Source of the DNA: Streptomyces sp. NK15101
Lineage (GTDB): Bacteria > Actinomycetota > Actinomycetes > Streptomycetales > Streptomycetaceae
Reading direction: 5' to 3'
Assembly (NCBI RefSeq): GCF_020400725.1
Contig: NZ_JAINVG010000001.1
Location: 62,001 to 126,000 of the forward strand
DNA length: 64,000 nt
Under the pieces are notes generated by a model. That model had not been told where the DNA came from. It worked only from the letters and a program-made list of their open reading frames with translations, and searched no databases. Shown here piece after piece: positions 53,500 through 61,904 of this stretch. Both the position numbers and the translations under genes were made by a program. Positions within the stretch are counted from its first letter, which is position 1. Each line of letters starts with the position of its first letter.

Positions 53500-54531
53500 T
53501 CAGACCCGGGTGACCGTCACGTGCGACATCATGTTCACCGGGTCGTAGCGGACCCGGGCGCCCGGGTACGGGGCGTGGATGACCTGGCCGTTGCCGGCGT
53601 AGATCGCCACGTGGCTGGCGTCGCCGCGGTACGTGACGAGGTCGCCGGGCTGCGCCTGCGAGAGCGGCACCTGCCGGCCCGCGTACCGCTGCGCCGAGGA
53701 GGTGCGCGGCAGACTGATCCCGGCCTGCCGGTACGACCAGACCATCAGGCCCGAGCAGTCGAAGGCCGAGGGGCCGGTCGCCCCCCACACGTACGGCTTG
53801 CCGATCGCGCTGCGGGCGGCGATCACCGCCGCGGCGGCCCGCGAGGGGCCGAGGTCGGCGAGCGGCGGCAGCTCCGCGGCGGGCCCCTCGGCCGGTCCCC
53901 CGGCACGCTCCCCGGTGCGGGAGGCCCGGTCGTAGTCGGCGCGCTGCTCGACGGTGAGGGAGGCGAGCACCCGGCGGGCCTCGGCCAGCTTCCGCTCGAC
54001 GGTGCGCTTGTGGCGGGCGACCTCGGCCCGGCTGCGCTCCAGTTCGGCGAGGACCGTGCGGGCCTCGCTCCGCTGCTGGCTCAGGCGGCGCTGCTCGCGC
54101 CGGAGTTCGCCGAGCGCGGCGCCCTGCCGGGCGGTGACCCGGTCCAGGGCGGAGGCCCGGTCCAGATAGGTGTCCGGGTCGGAGGAGAGCAGGAGGGCGA
54201 GGGCGGGATCGATGCCGCCGGAGCGGTACTGGGCGCCGGCGACCGAGCCGAGCGCGCCCCGCATGCGGTTGATGCGTTCCTGGCCGCGGGCGAGGCTGTC
54301 CTGCGCCTGGGAGACCGTCCGGCGCAGCGCGTCCGCCTTCTCGTCCGCCCGGTTGTAGCCCTCGGTGGCCTTCTCGGCCTCCTCGAAGAGGCGGTCGACC
54401 GTGGCGCGGGTGGCCGCGGGCGTGGCCCCGGGGTCGGCGCTCGCGGGGACGGCCCCGAGGGACGCCGCCGCGGTGGCCGCGGCGGCGGCGGTGAGGACGG
54501 TGACCCTCACGGGTCGGCGGTGGGACGCCAC
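53500..54531 (-). CDS. secreted NlpC/P60 peptidoglycan hydrolase (1)
   Basis: Cell-wall endopeptidase of 343 residues. Signal peptide (VASHRRPVRVTVLTAAAAATAAASLGAVPASA), a coiled coil of about residues 40-215 and the C-terminal NlpC/P60 domain with catalytic Cys in SAFDCSGLMVW, His in DASHVAIYAG and the polar VIHAPYPG. It cuts the D-Glu/diaminopimelate bond of stem peptides. It is about half identical to the next gene and arose by tandem duplication. GTG start is chosen because both paralogues begin VASHRRP. An open upstream stretch of arginine-rich sequence is not conserved. Confidence 0.92.
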   Translation of the reverse strand: MASHRRPVRVTVLTAAAAATAAASLGAVPASADPGATPAATRATVDRLFEEAEKATEGYNRADEKADALRRTVSQAQDSLARGQERINRMRGALGSVAGAQYRSGGIDPALALLLSSDPDTYLDRASALDRVTARQGAALGELRREQRRLSQQRSEARTVLAELERSRAEVARHKRTVERKLAEARRVLASLTVEQRADYDRASRTGERAGGPAEGPAAELPPLADLGPSRAAAAVIAARSAIGKPYVWGATGPSAFDCSGLMVWSYRQAGISLPRTSSAQRYAGRQVPLSQAQPGDLVTYRGDASHVAIYAGNGQVIHAPYPGARVRYDPVNMMSHVTVTRV

Positions 54532-54623
54532 GAATCGCGCTCCGTTCGGCTCGACGCAGACTGGCGCGGCAGACAGTAGCCGCTGATCAGCCCTCGTCCA
54601 ACGAAGGCGCCGGGCACACAAAG

Positions 54624-54664
54624 TGACGCCCCGCCGGAGAACACAGGTCACCGGCGGGGCGTCA
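54624..54664. terminator. 14-bp stem terminator between the two NlpC/P60 genes
   Basis: TGACGCCCCGCCGG and its inverted copy enclose a 13-base loop, 62 bases past the stop of the second NlpC/P60 gene. The two paralogues are therefore probably separate transcripts. Confidence 0.75.
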
Positions 54665-54726
54665 GGTCAGTGCGCGTCGTGGCGAACCACCCGATTGGGC
54701 GGCATGCCGGAGCGGGTCGCGGCGGG

Positions 54727-55761
54727 TCAGCCGACGCGGACGCCGAACTGGAACGAGCCCAGGGTGTTCATGGACTCGTAGCGGACGTAGGCGCCGGTGT
54801 AGGGGGCGTGCAGGACCGTGTTGTTGCCCGCGTACAGGCCCACGTGCGACAGGCCGTTGAAGAAGACCAGGTCGCCCGGCTTGAGCTGGCTGCGGCCGAT
54901 CTTCACGCCGTCGTTCTGCTGGGTGTACGTGGTGCGGGTGAGGTTGACGCCGGCCTGGGCGTAGGCCCACATGGTCAGGCCCGAGCAGTCGTACGCGTTG
55001 GGGCCTTCCATGCCCGAGGCGTACGGCTTGCCGATCTGGGTGGCCGCGGCGGCGAGGGCGGCGGCGCCGCGCTGCGAGGCCGGGACCTCGTTGCCCAGGT
55101 TGACGCGCTCGCCGGCGGCGCGGCTGGCGCGCTGCTCCTGCTGCTGCATCCTGGCGCGCTCTTCGGCCGTGAGGGTGTTGAGGAGCTTGCGGGCCTCGGC
55201 CAGCTTGCCCTGGAACTTCTTCTTCTTCTCGCCGAGGGTCCTGCGGACGTCCTCGAGGTCGGCCAGCTTCGAGGTGGCCTCGGCCCGCTGCTGGGCGAGG
55301 GTGCGCTGCTTGGCCTGGATCGAGGTGAGCACGTCGGCCTGCTGGGCGCTCAGCTGGTCGATCGCGGACGCCTTGTCGAGGTAGGTGTCCGGGTCGGCGG
55401 AGAGGAAGAGCTGGAGCGCCGGGTCGATGCCGCCGGAGCGGTACTGGGCGCTGGCGACCGAACCGATCTGGTCGCGCAGGGTGTTGAGCTCCTCCTGGCC
55501 GCGGGCCACCTTGTCCTGGAGGTTGCTGATCTCCTTCTGCAGCTTGCCCCGCCGCTCCTCGGCGAGGTTGTACTGCTCCGTGGCCTCCTCGGCCTCGTGG
55601 TTCAGCTTGTCGACCTTCGACTTGACCTCGTCGATCTTGGGCTTCGCGGGGGCCGCCTGTGCTCCGGACTGGGCGGAGAGGGCGACGGCGGCGGCCGCTG
55701 CCGCGGTGAACACGGTCACACGGGTACGGCTCGGCTGCTTGGGTCGACGGTGGGACGCCAC
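54727..55761 (-). CDS. secreted NlpC/P60 peptidoglycan hydrolase (2)
   Basis: Paralogue of the preceding hydrolase, 344 residues, with signal peptide (VASHRRPKQPSRTRVTVFTAAAAAAVALSAQSGAQA), coiled coil (about 45-220) and NlpC/P60 domain (catalytic Cys in NAYDCSGLTMW, His in LSHVGLYAGN, then VLHAPYTG). Mycobacterial RipC (Rv2190c) lies in the equivalent place. AAGGAG is nine bases before the GTG. A longer frame upstream (to 55827) is possible but has no ribosome site. A good -35/-10 pair lies about 100 bases upstream. Confidence 0.93.
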   Translation of the reverse strand: MASHRRPKQPSRTRVTVFTAAAAAAVALSAQSGAQAAPAKPKIDEVKSKVDKLNHEAEEATEQYNLAEERRGKLQKEISNLQDKVARGQEELNTLRDQIGSVASAQYRSGGIDPALQLFLSADPDTYLDKASAIDQLSAQQADVLTSIQAKQRTLAQQRAEATSKLADLEDVRRTLGEKKKKFQGKLAEARKLLNTLTAEERARMQQQEQRASRAAGERVNLGNEVPASQRGAAALAAAATQIGKPYASGMEGPNAYDCSGLTMWAYAQAGVNLTRTTYTQQNDGVKIGRSQLKPGDLVFFNGLSHVGLYAGNNTVLHAPYTGAYVRYESMNTLGSFQFGVRVG

Positions 55762-55866
55762 GAAGGCGAGCTCCTTCTTCCTCGAGCCGCCCAACCGGTC
55801 AGGGGCAGGCGGTTCCTCCGCTGCCACCCCGGATGGGTGATCAACCGCGCGAAGGTTCGAAGCCCG

Positions 55867-55896
55867 ACCCTAGTGACCAAGTTGTGATCAGTTCAA
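55867..55896 (-). promoter_or_regulatory. probable promoter of NlpC/P60 gene 2
   Basis: On the minus strand TTGAAC, 18 bases, TAGGGT. The resulting leader is about 100 bases and GC-rich with a local hairpin; I could not fit a complete c-di-AMP riboswitch to it. Confidence 0.5.
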
Positions 55897-56017
55897 ATCC
55901 CGCTGGCAAAAATCTCGCTCACGCACCACTTTATTTACACGCATCGCACGTCCAGTGACGGGCACTTGACGGTACGCCACCCATAATTCGGTCATACCGC
56001 CCAGGAGTTGCGATGCC

Positions 56018-57382
56018 TCACGAGAGGCGCGAAAGCCGCTTGAGCAACAAGGCGGACGCCACCGGCCGCGCCCCCGCCTTCGCGACGCCGTCGGCGACCT
56101 CCCGGTCGGTGGAGACCACCACGACCGGCCGCCCCGGCGGCTCCGCCCGGACCAGCTGCCGGATCAACTCGTCCGCCGTGACCCCGGGCTTGGAGAACAG
56201 CACCCGCACCCCGCGCGGCGGCGCGAGCAGCACCGGGGCCGCCAGCTCCGCCCCGTCGAAGACACAGGTGACCTCGGCGCCCGAGCGGGCCGCGAGCGCC
56301 GAGAGCCCGCCGAGCAGCCGCAGCCGCTGCTTCTCCAGCGGCATCGTCGGATAGCCGGTCTTGGTGACGTTGTAGCCGTCGACGACCAGATGCGCCTGCG
56401 GCAGCGCGAGCAGCTGGTCGAGCAGCGCCGGGTCCGTCTCGGAGAGCGCCCGCGCCGCGATGTCCTTCGGGGACATCCGCCCCGGCTCCACCGCGTCCAC
56501 GGTGTCCGCCGGGTGCACCGAGACGGGCGGCAGCGCGAGTTCGCGGCGCAGCCCCTGGGCCGCGTCGAGGACCGTGTCGAGCAGCAGCCGCAGCCGCATG
56601 TCCTCCACCGAGCGGCCCTCGCGGGCGGTCCTGCGGCTCGTCTCCAGGGCGGCCTCGACCTCGCCGAGCCGCGCCCTGAGCCGCCGCGTCTCGCTCTCGG
56701 CGGCCGACACCTGCGCCGCCGACTCGGCCCGCACGGTATCGATCTCGCCCTGTGCCCTGCGCAGCGCGGCCTCGCCGCGCTTGACGTCGCTCTGGGCGCT
56801 GCGCAGCTTGCGGTGAAGCGATTCCGCTTCCTTGCGGGCGGCCTCCAGGTCGTGCCGGAGCTGCTCGGTCTCGCTCCGGGCGCGGTCCCGGGCGGCGGCG
56901 AGCTCCTCGCGCAGCCGTTCCAGCTCGCGCCGGCCGGCCTCGTCGGCCCGCTCGGCGTCGGCCCGCAGGGCCTCCTCGCCGGCGGCGGCCACGAGCTTGA
57001 CCCAGCCGGGCGGGCGCAGCACATAGGCGGCCGCGGCCACGTCGACGGGGTCGGCGGCCGCGGGCGGGGTGCCGGTCTCCACGGCTCCGGCCAGCTCGGG
57101 CTGGCCCTGCTTGAACCGTTCGCCGATCCGCTGCCGGAAGAGCGGGTCGGCGTCGAGCGCGGCGGCCATCGCGTTGCCGGCGAACTTGGCCCGCCGGCTC
57201 GCGGTGAAGCGGGCGTACTGCCGCAGGGGGGCGGGCAGCTCCGCGACGGTGAGCCCGCCGAAGGCGTCCGCGACCAGCGCGACGACCCGTCGCCGTACGG
57301 CTTCCGGCAATGGGTGGTCGAGCGTCTCGGCAGCGTCACCTGCCGCGCCGGCCGGCTCACCACCGTGCGCGGGCTGCTCCAC
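56018..57382 (-). CDS. NYN (YacP-like) domain RNA-binding protein
   Basis: Protein of 454 residues: an N-terminal helical part, a long coiled coil (about 155-270, many E, R, A) and a C-terminal NYN/PIN-like nuclease domain with HLVVDGYNVTKTGYP (Asp), EVTCVFDGAELAAP (Asp) and PVVVVSTDREVADGVAKAGA (Asp). NYN domains of this type resemble Rae1/YacP ribonucleases that act on mRNA or rRNA. GTG start; the small zinc-ribbon gene ends 33 bases upstream and is probably in the same operon. Confidence 0.88.
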   Translation of the reverse strand: MEQPAHGGEPAGAAGDAAETLDHPLPEAVRRRVVALVADAFGGLTVAELPAPLRQYARFTASRRAKFAGNAMAAALDADPLFRQRIGERFKQGQPELAGAVETGTPPAAADPVDVAAAAYVLRPPGWVKLVAAAGEEALRADAERADEAGRRELERLREELAAARDRARSETEQLRHDLEAARKEAESLHRKLRSAQSDVKRGEAALRRAQGEIDTVRAESAAQVSAAESETRRLRARLGEVEAALETSRRTAREGRSVEDMRLRLLLDTVLDAAQGLRRELALPPVSVHPADTVDAVEPGRMSPKDIAARALSETDPALLDQLLALPQAHLVVDGYNVTKTGYPTMPLEKQRLRLLGGLSALAARSGAEVTCVFDGAELAAPVLLAPPRGVRVLFSKPGVTADELIRQLVRAEPPGRPVVVVSTDREVADGVAKAGARPVASALLLKRLSRLS

Positions 57383-57415
57383 GATCCGTCACCCCTATGT
57401 CGTCCGCGCCGTCCC

Positions 57416-57658
57416 TCAGGAGGCGGCGCCCGGCCTGTCCACCAGTTCGATCTGGTCCACCGCGTTGCACCAGCGGCAGCGCACCGACTCGATGGTCTCA
57501 CTCACCACCTGCCGCTCCTCGACCGTCGGATCGCCGGCGAGGTCCAGATGGACGTACTCCACGACCTTGGAGGAGCGGGTCACGTCGAAGCGGGTCAGGT
57601 TGCCGCAGAGCGTGCAGCGCCAGCGGGTCTCGTCGGTCGGCAGGGGAACCGTCGTCAT
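57416..57658 (-). CDS. small zinc-ribbon protein
   Basis: Unrecognised 80-residue protein. Two pairs of cysteines (WRCTLCGNLTRFDV near residue 15 and VRCRWCNAVDQIELV near residue 60) should hold one zinc ion, giving a ribbon fold that often binds nucleic acid or protein. AAGGA lies nine bases before the ATG. It precedes the NYN gene on the same strand, so a joint RNA-related role is a reasonable guess. Confidence 0.8.
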   Translation of the reverse strand: MTTVPLPTDETRWRCTLCGNLTRFDVTRSSKVVEYVHLDLAGDPTVEERQVVSETIESVRCRWCNAVDQIELVDRPGAAS

Positions 57659-57806
57659 CGGTGCCGTCCTTCTTCCTGTTGCGTGGTACCAGGTACGGGA
57701 GCCGCGGTGCGCCGTCGAACTGCGGTCGGTGGTGCCCGTAACCCTACGGCCTCCCGGGGAGGACGGGGCACGGCGAGGCGCTCTGTCCACTTCGGCCCCG
57801 GTACGC

Positions 57807-57812
57807 CATGAT
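57807..57812 (+). promoter_or_regulatory. -10 element of leaderless rhomboid promoter
   Basis: CATGAT ends six bases before the rhomboid ATG; CTGTCC lies 18 bases further upstream as a weak -35. Confidence 0.4.
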
Positions 57813-57818
57813 CTGTCC

Positions 57819-58553
57819 ATGATCGACTGGCGAGGCGGGGCCCTCGGGGCCTGGCGGGGTGTCCGCGGCGGCCCCGCGGTGACGTACGGACTGATCGCCG
57901 CCTGCTGCCTCCTCTTCCTGATCAGCCCGGCCGCCGGACTCAGTCCCGCGTACGGCACGGGCGACGGGCTGCTGGCCGCCCAGGGCGCCTACTTCCGCCG
58001 CTGGGGCGTGATCCCCGCCGAGCTGACGAACGGCGATCCGCGCGCCCTGCTCACCCCGCTGACCGCGCTCTTCGTCCACGGCAGCTGGCTCCACCTGCTG
58101 GGCAACATGCTCTTCCTGTACGTCTTCGGGGCGATGGCCGAGGAGCGCATGGGCCCGGTCGGGTTCTGCCTCTTCTACCTGGGGACCGGCTACGTCGCCC
58201 TGTCCGGCTACGCGGTGGTGCACGCGGACAGCGCGCAGACCCTGGTCGGGGCCTCCGGGGCGATCTCGGCGGTGCTCGGGGCCTTCCTCTTCCTCTTCCC
58301 CCGCTCCCGCGTCACCAGCCTCTTCCCCTTCCTGTTCTTCCTGCCGCTGCGCTTCCCGGCCTGGATCGTGCTGATCTTCTGGTTCACGCTGCAGTGGCTG
58401 GCCGCGCGGGCGGCGGGCGCGGGACCCGGCGTCGCCTATCTGGCCCACGTCGTGGGCTTCTCGGTCGGCTTCCTCTACGCCTGGGGGCGCTTCCGCGGTG
58501 GGGATAGAGTGAAGGCCCAAGCCGCGGCGACCGAGGGAGAAAGCCAGCCGTGA
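57819..58553 (+). CDS. rhomboid-family intramembrane serine protease
   Basis: Intramembrane protease of 244 residues with about six membrane helices. FVHGSWLHLLGNMLFLYVFGAMAEERMGP carries the H-x3-N motif, VGASGAISAVLGAFL the nucleophile Ser (GxSG), and YLAHVVGFSVGFLYA the catalytic His. It would cleave single-span membrane proteins. The ATG fits a leaderless promoter and its TGA overlaps the GTG of the small AsnC-type gene. Confidence 0.93.
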   Translation: MIDWRGGALGAWRGVRGGPAVTYGLIAACCLLFLISPAAGLSPAYGTGDGLLAAQGAYFRRWGVIPAELTNGDPRALLTPLTALFVHGSWLHLLGNMLFLYVFGAMAEERMGPVGFCLFYLGTGYVALSGYAVVHADSAQTLVGASGAISAVLGAFLFLFPRSRVTSLFPFLFFLPLRFPAWIVLIFWFTLQWLAARAAGAGPGVAYLAHVVGFSVGFLYAWGRFRGGDRVKAQAAATEGESQP

Positions 58554-58831
58554 TCACCGCGATCGTGCTCATCAAGACCAGCGTGGACCGCATCCCCGAG
58601 ATCGCCGAGTCGATCGCCGCGCTCGACAGCGTCAGCGAGGTCTTCTCGGTCACCGGCACGTACGACCTGATCGCCATGGTCCGGGTGCCGCGCCACGACG
58701 ACCTGGCGGACGTGATCCCCGGCCGCATCAGCAAGATCCCGGGCGTCGAGGCCACGGACACGCACGTCGCCTTCCGGACGTACTCCCAGCACGACCTGGA
58801 GGCGGCCTTCGCCATCGGCCTGGAGTCCTGA
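58550..58831 (+). CDS. stand-alone Lrp/AsnC ligand-binding (RAM) domain protein
   Basis: Protein of 93 residues consisting only of the effector-binding half of Lrp/AsnC regulators (VLIKTSVDRIPEIAESIAALDSVSEVFSVTGTYDLIAMVRV...), without the DNA-binding helix-turn-helix. Such proteins form multimers that bind amino acids and may modulate full-length Lrp proteins. GTG start overlaps the rhomboid stop. The fixed pairing with rhomboid is unusual and could mean that a small molecule controls the protease. Confidence 0.9.
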   Translation: MITAIVLIKTSVDRIPEIAESIAALDSVSEVFSVTGTYDLIAMVRVPRHDDLADVIPGRISKIPGVEATDTHVAFRTYSQHDLEAAFAIGLES

Positions 58832-58852
58832 CGCCCGGCACGCGGCACGACC

Positions 58853-58886
58853 GAAGGGGGGCCTCCCGACCGGGAGGCCCCCCTTC
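58853..58886. terminator. bidirectional terminator
   Basis: GAAGGGGGGCCTCCC and its inverted copy surround a GACC loop, between the RAM-domain gene and the convergent aminotransferase gene. Confidence 0.85.
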
Positions 58887-58904
58887 ACCCGTACGAGTGA
58901 GCGA

Positions 58905-60317
58905 TCAGCCGCGGTCGGGGACGCAGCGGCCGTCCTCGGTGCGGTACTTCCACTGCGCGCCGTCCCGGACGAGCTCCTTCACCGCGCCGACGAACCGCTC
59001 CACGTGCTCGTCCGGCGTACCGGCGCCGAAGCTCACCCGGATGGCGTTCAGGGAGCGCTCCCCCGGGGCCGCCTCGGGCGCACCGCACTCGCCCGGGTCC
59101 TGCGGGTCGCTGCCGAGCAGGGTGCGGACCAGCGGATGGGCGCAGAAGAGGCCGTCGCGGACGCCGATGCCGTACTCGGCGGAGAGCGCGGCGGCGAAGT
59201 GGGAGCTGTTCCAGCCCTCCACGACGAAGGAGATGACGCCCACGCGGGGCGCGTCGTCGCCGAAGAGCGAGAGCACGCGCACCTCGGGCACCTCGGCCAG
59301 ACCCTCGCGGACCTTCGCGATCAGGTGCCGCTCGCGGGCGACGAGGGAGTCGAAGCCGGCCTCGGTGAGCGCCTTGCAGGCGGAGGCGATCGAGTAGACG
59401 CCGATGACGTTCGGCGAACCGGCTTCATGTCGGGCCGACGTGGTGTGCCACTCCACGTCCACACCACCGTCGGCCCGACGGGCTACCTTGCGGGACGCTC
59501 CACCGCCCGCGAGGTAGGGCTCGGAATCCTGTAGCCAGTCGGCGCGGCCGGCGAGGACGCCGGAGCCGAAGGGCGCGTACAGCTTGTGCCCGGAGAAGGC
59601 GACCCAGTCCACGTCCAACTCCCGTACGGAGACCGGGTGGTGGGGGGCGAGCTGGGCGGCGTCGAGCACGATCCGGGCACCGTGCGCGTGCGCGGCGGCG
59701 GCCAGTTCCCGCACCGGCCACAGCTCGCCGGTGACGTTGGAGGCGCCGGTGACGCAGACCAGGGCCGGACCGTGGGGGTCGCGGTCGGCGAGCGCGCGCT
59801 CCAGGGTCTCGACGGCCTGCTGCGGGGTGCGGGGCGCGTCGAGGTAGGTGACGTGGGCGTCGCGCCACGGCAGCAGCGAGGCGTGGTGCTCGGTCTCGAA
59901 GACGAAGACCTCGCAGCCGGCCGGGACCACCTGGGCGAGCAGGTTGAGCGAGTCGGTGGTGGAGCGGGTGAAGACGACCTGGTCACCGGGGCGGCAGTCG
60001 AGGAACTCGGCGACGGTGGCGCGGCTGTTCTCGAAGAGGTCGGTGGAGAGCTGGGAGAGGTAGCCGGCACCGCGGTGGACGCTGCCGTAGTAGGGGGCGT
60101 ACGCGGCGACGTCGTCCCAGACCCGCTGGAGGGCCGGCGCGCTGGCCGCGTAGTCGAGGGCCGCGTAGGTCACCTCGCCGCCGGTGACGAGCGGGACGGT
60201 CACGTCCTGGCCGAGGACCGGCAGCGGGGCGGCGCAGCAGGGGTCGGCGGACTCGACGGGGGCGGCGGAATCGGCGGCGGCAGCGGTCTCGACGGCGGTG
60301 TTCGGGCGTGCGGACAT
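58905..60317 (-). CDS. class V aminotransferase / cysteine desulfurase-like protein
   Basis: PLP enzyme of 470 residues in the aminotransferase class V/NifS group. LDYAASAPALQRVWDDVAAYAPYYGSVHRGAGYLS, HHASLLPWRD, TGASNVTGELWPVRELAAAAHAHGARIVLDAAQLAPH and the PLP lysine in VAFSGHKLYAPFGSG are visible. The N-terminal 40 residues are alanine-rich and two adjacent Cys (ADPCCAAP) precede the fold. The SAM-IV riboswitch upstream implies a role in sulfur or methionine metabolism (for example sulfur transfer or lyase action). ATG has GGGAGA seven bases upstream. Confidence 0.88.
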   Translation of the reverse strand: MSARPNTAVETAAAADSAAPVESADPCCAAPLPVLGQDVTVPLVTGGEVTYAALDYAASAPALQRVWDDVAAYAPYYGSVHRGAGYLSQLSTDLFENSRATVAEFLDCRPGDQVVFTRSTTDSLNLLAQVVPAGCEVFVFETEHHASLLPWRDAHVTYLDAPRTPQQAVETLERALADRDPHGPALVCVTGASNVTGELWPVRELAAAAHAHGARIVLDAAQLAPHHPVSVRELDVDWVAFSGHKLYAPFGSGVLAGRADWLQDSEPYLAGGGASRKVARRADGGVDVEWHTTSARHEAGSPNVIGVYSIASACKALTEAGFDSLVARERHLIAKVREGLAEVPEVRVLSLFGDDAPRVGVISFVVEGWNSSHFAAALSAEYGIGVRDGLFCAHPLVRTLLGSDPQDPGECGAPEAAPGERSLNAIRVSFGAGTPDEHVERFVGAVKELVRDGAQWKYRTEDGRCVPDRG

Positions 60318-60434
60318 GGCGGTATCTCCCGGCATAAAAGGGGCGCGAAAAGGCGTGAAGGGGCCCGCGGGGCAGCAGCGCGCGAAGGGCCGCGCCACGT
60401 ACGGGTGGTGAGGGGAAGAGGGGCCGAAAGGGCC

Positions 60435-60455
60435 CTAACGCATTCGCTTGCTCAC
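60435..60455 (-). CDS. possible six-codon upstream ORF in the riboswitch leader
   Basis: GTG AGC AAG CGA ATG CGT TAG, preceded by AGGGAG at nine bases, lies between the SAM-IV type aptamer and the aminotransferase gene (118 bases before its ATG). The ribosome site and position hint at a translated leader, but an ORF this short can occur by chance. Confidence 0.35.
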   Translation of the reverse strand: MSKRMR

Positions 60456-60480
60456 GAGACAACGCTCCCTAGAGGACCAA

Positions 60481-60620
60481 GGACCCCAGGGTGGTGCGCA
60501 GGGGTCCGCGCTTGCCGCAGGCTTCTGCTCGTACGGCCTGGTCTTCACCCGGGGCACCCCGCCACGGACGGAGGGTTGCCGGACAGCCGGCCGGGGCCTT
60601 GCAGCTGTCACTCATGACCT
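60481..60620 (-). promoter_or_regulatory. SAM-IV riboswitch
   Basis: On the minus strand the RNA reads GGTCATGAGTGACAGC (60619-60604), then CCGGCTGTCCGGCAACCCTCC and CGGGGTGCCCCGGGTGAAGACC, which I recognise as the SAM-IV aptamer of Actinobacteria: P1 GGTC/GACC, the P2 stem ACAGC/GCTGT with kink-turn, the P3 region and the downstream GAGCAG-GCCTGC elements for the second pseudoknot. A stem GGACCCC/GGGGTCC at 60481-60507 follows and could be the expression switch. High S-adenosylmethionine should reduce expression of the aminotransferase gene. Confidence 0.88.
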
Positions 60621-60656
60621 GTTCCAGAACCTATGCCAGACGATCACGACGCCGCA

Positions 60657-60683
60657 ACCCCGTCCCGGCATCCGGGACGGGGT
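60657..60683. terminator. 12-bp stem terminator after trpD
   Basis: ACCCCGTCCCGG and its inverted copy flank a CAT loop, 24 bases beyond the trpD stop. It isolates trpD from the riboswitch transcript. The whole gap 60318-60706 thus holds this terminator, the riboswitch and a short ORF. Confidence 0.85.
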
Positions 60684-60706
60684 CGCAATGTGCCGTTCAC
60701 ACGCGC

Positions 60707-61771
60707 TCAGGCGTTGCTGGCCGCGATCCACCGTTCCAGGGACCGCAGGGCCGCGCCGGAGTCGATCGACTCGGCCGCCTTCGCGATGCCCGCGCCCAGC
60801 TGCTCCGCCAGGGTGCCCGTGCCGGGCTCCAGGGCGGTGAGCGCCGCCGCCGCGTTGAGCAGCACCGCGTCCCGCACGGGACCGGTCTCCCCCGCGAGCA
60901 GTCGGCGGGCCACGTCGGCGTTGTACGAGGCGTCGGCGCCGCGCAGGGCCTCCAGGGGGACGAGCTCGATGCCGACGTCCCGGGGGTCGAAGCGCTCCTC
61001 GGTGACACCGCCGTCCCGGACCACCCAGACCCGGGAGGTGGCGGTGGTCGTCAGCTCGTCCAGGCCGTCGTCGCCGCGGAAGACCAGGGCGGAGTTGCCG
61101 CGCTCGGCGAGGACGCCGGCGACGATCGGCGCCATGCGCGGGTCGGCGACGCCGACGGCCTGGGCCTTCACCTTGGCCGGGTTGGTCAGCGGTCCCAGGA
61201 CGTTGAAGGTGGTCCGGATGCCCAGCTGGCCGCGGGCCGCGGCGACGTGCCGCAGCGAGGGGTGGAACTTCACGGCGAAGCAGATGGTGATGCCGGCTTC
61301 CTCGGCGACCTCGGCGACCCGCTGCGGGGTGAGGTTGAGGTTGATGCCGAGCTTCTCCAGGACGTCGGAGGAGCCGGAGGCGGAGGACGCCGCCCGGTTG
61401 CCGTGCTTGACGACCTTCGTGCCCGTACCGGCGACCACGATCGACGCCATGGTGGAGATGTTGACGGTCTTGGCGCCGTCGCCGCCGGTGCCGACGATGT
61501 CGACGGCGGGGCCGGGCACCTCGATCGTGTTGGCGTGCGCGTACATCGTCCGGACGAGACCGGTGATCTCCTGGACGGTCTCGCCCTTGGCCCGCAGCGC
61601 CACCATGAATCCGGCGATCTGCGCGTCGGTCGCCTCACCGCTCATGATCAGGTCCATCGCCCAGGCCGTGTCGTCGGCGGAGAGGTCCTTGCCTTCGAGC
61701 AGACCGTTCAGCAGGACGGGCCAGGAGCGGCCCGCCGACGTAGGTCCTCCAGCGGGGGTCGCAGCGCTCAT
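60707..61771 (-). CDS. trpD: anthranilate phosphoribosyltransferase
   Basis: Second step of tryptophan synthesis: transfers phosphoribose to anthranilate. The 354-residue protein shows [49 protein letters not shown], the PRPP/anthranilate-binding core, and [22 protein letters not shown]. It is encoded 26 kb from the fused anthranilate synthase, next to the respiratory cytochrome genes, as also in mycobacteria (Rv2192c). No attenuator or leader peptide is visible before it. Confidence 0.96.
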   Translation of the reverse strand: MSAATPAGGPTSAGRSWPVLLNGLLEGKDLSADDTAWAMDLIMSGEATDAQIAGFMVALRAKGETVQEITGLVRTMYAHANTIEVPGPAVDIVGTGGDGAKTVNISTMASIVVAGTGTKVVKHGNRAASSASGSSDVLEKLGINLNLTPQRVAEVAEEAGITICFAVKFHPSLRHVAAARGQLGIRTTFNVLGPLTNPAKVKAQAVGVADPRMAPIVAGVLAERGNSALVFRGDDGLDELTTTATSRVWVVRDGGVTEERFDPRDVGIELVPLEALRGADASYNADVARRLLAGETGPVRDAVLLNAAAALTALEPGTGTLAEQLGAGIAKAAESIDSGAALRSLERWIAASNA

Positions 61772-61836
61772 GACGGCTCCTGGTGATCACGTGACGGATA
61801 CGGTCCCACCCTATCGACCTCCCGGGACGGCAAAGA

Positions 61837-61861
61837 GCCCCGTCCATCGAATGGACGGGGC
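61837..61861. terminator. 11-bp stem terminator after qcrB
   Basis: GCCCCGTCCAT-CGA-ATGGACGGGGC, followed on the minus strand by TCTTTG, closes the qcr operon. Confidence 0.85.
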
Positions 61862-61904
61862 CCTCGCCGTGGCGACCTTCAGTCAGGTCAGGTGTTCAGG
61901 GTGA

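Noticed and set aside
55762..55866. c-di-AMP (ydaO) riboswitch before NlpC/P60 gene 2
   Set aside because: GATCACCCATCCGGGGTG resembles one ydaO segment and such genes are often controlled this way in Streptomyces, but the leader from the best promoter is only about 100 bases and the conserved 3' half (CCGAACCCGTCAGCTAACC type) is missing.
55921..56017. sporulation or stress sigma promoter in the AT-richer stretch before NlpC/P60 gene 2
   Set aside because: The local drop in GC is notable but no alternative sigma consensus could be fitted better than the TTGAAC/TAGGGT pair downstream.
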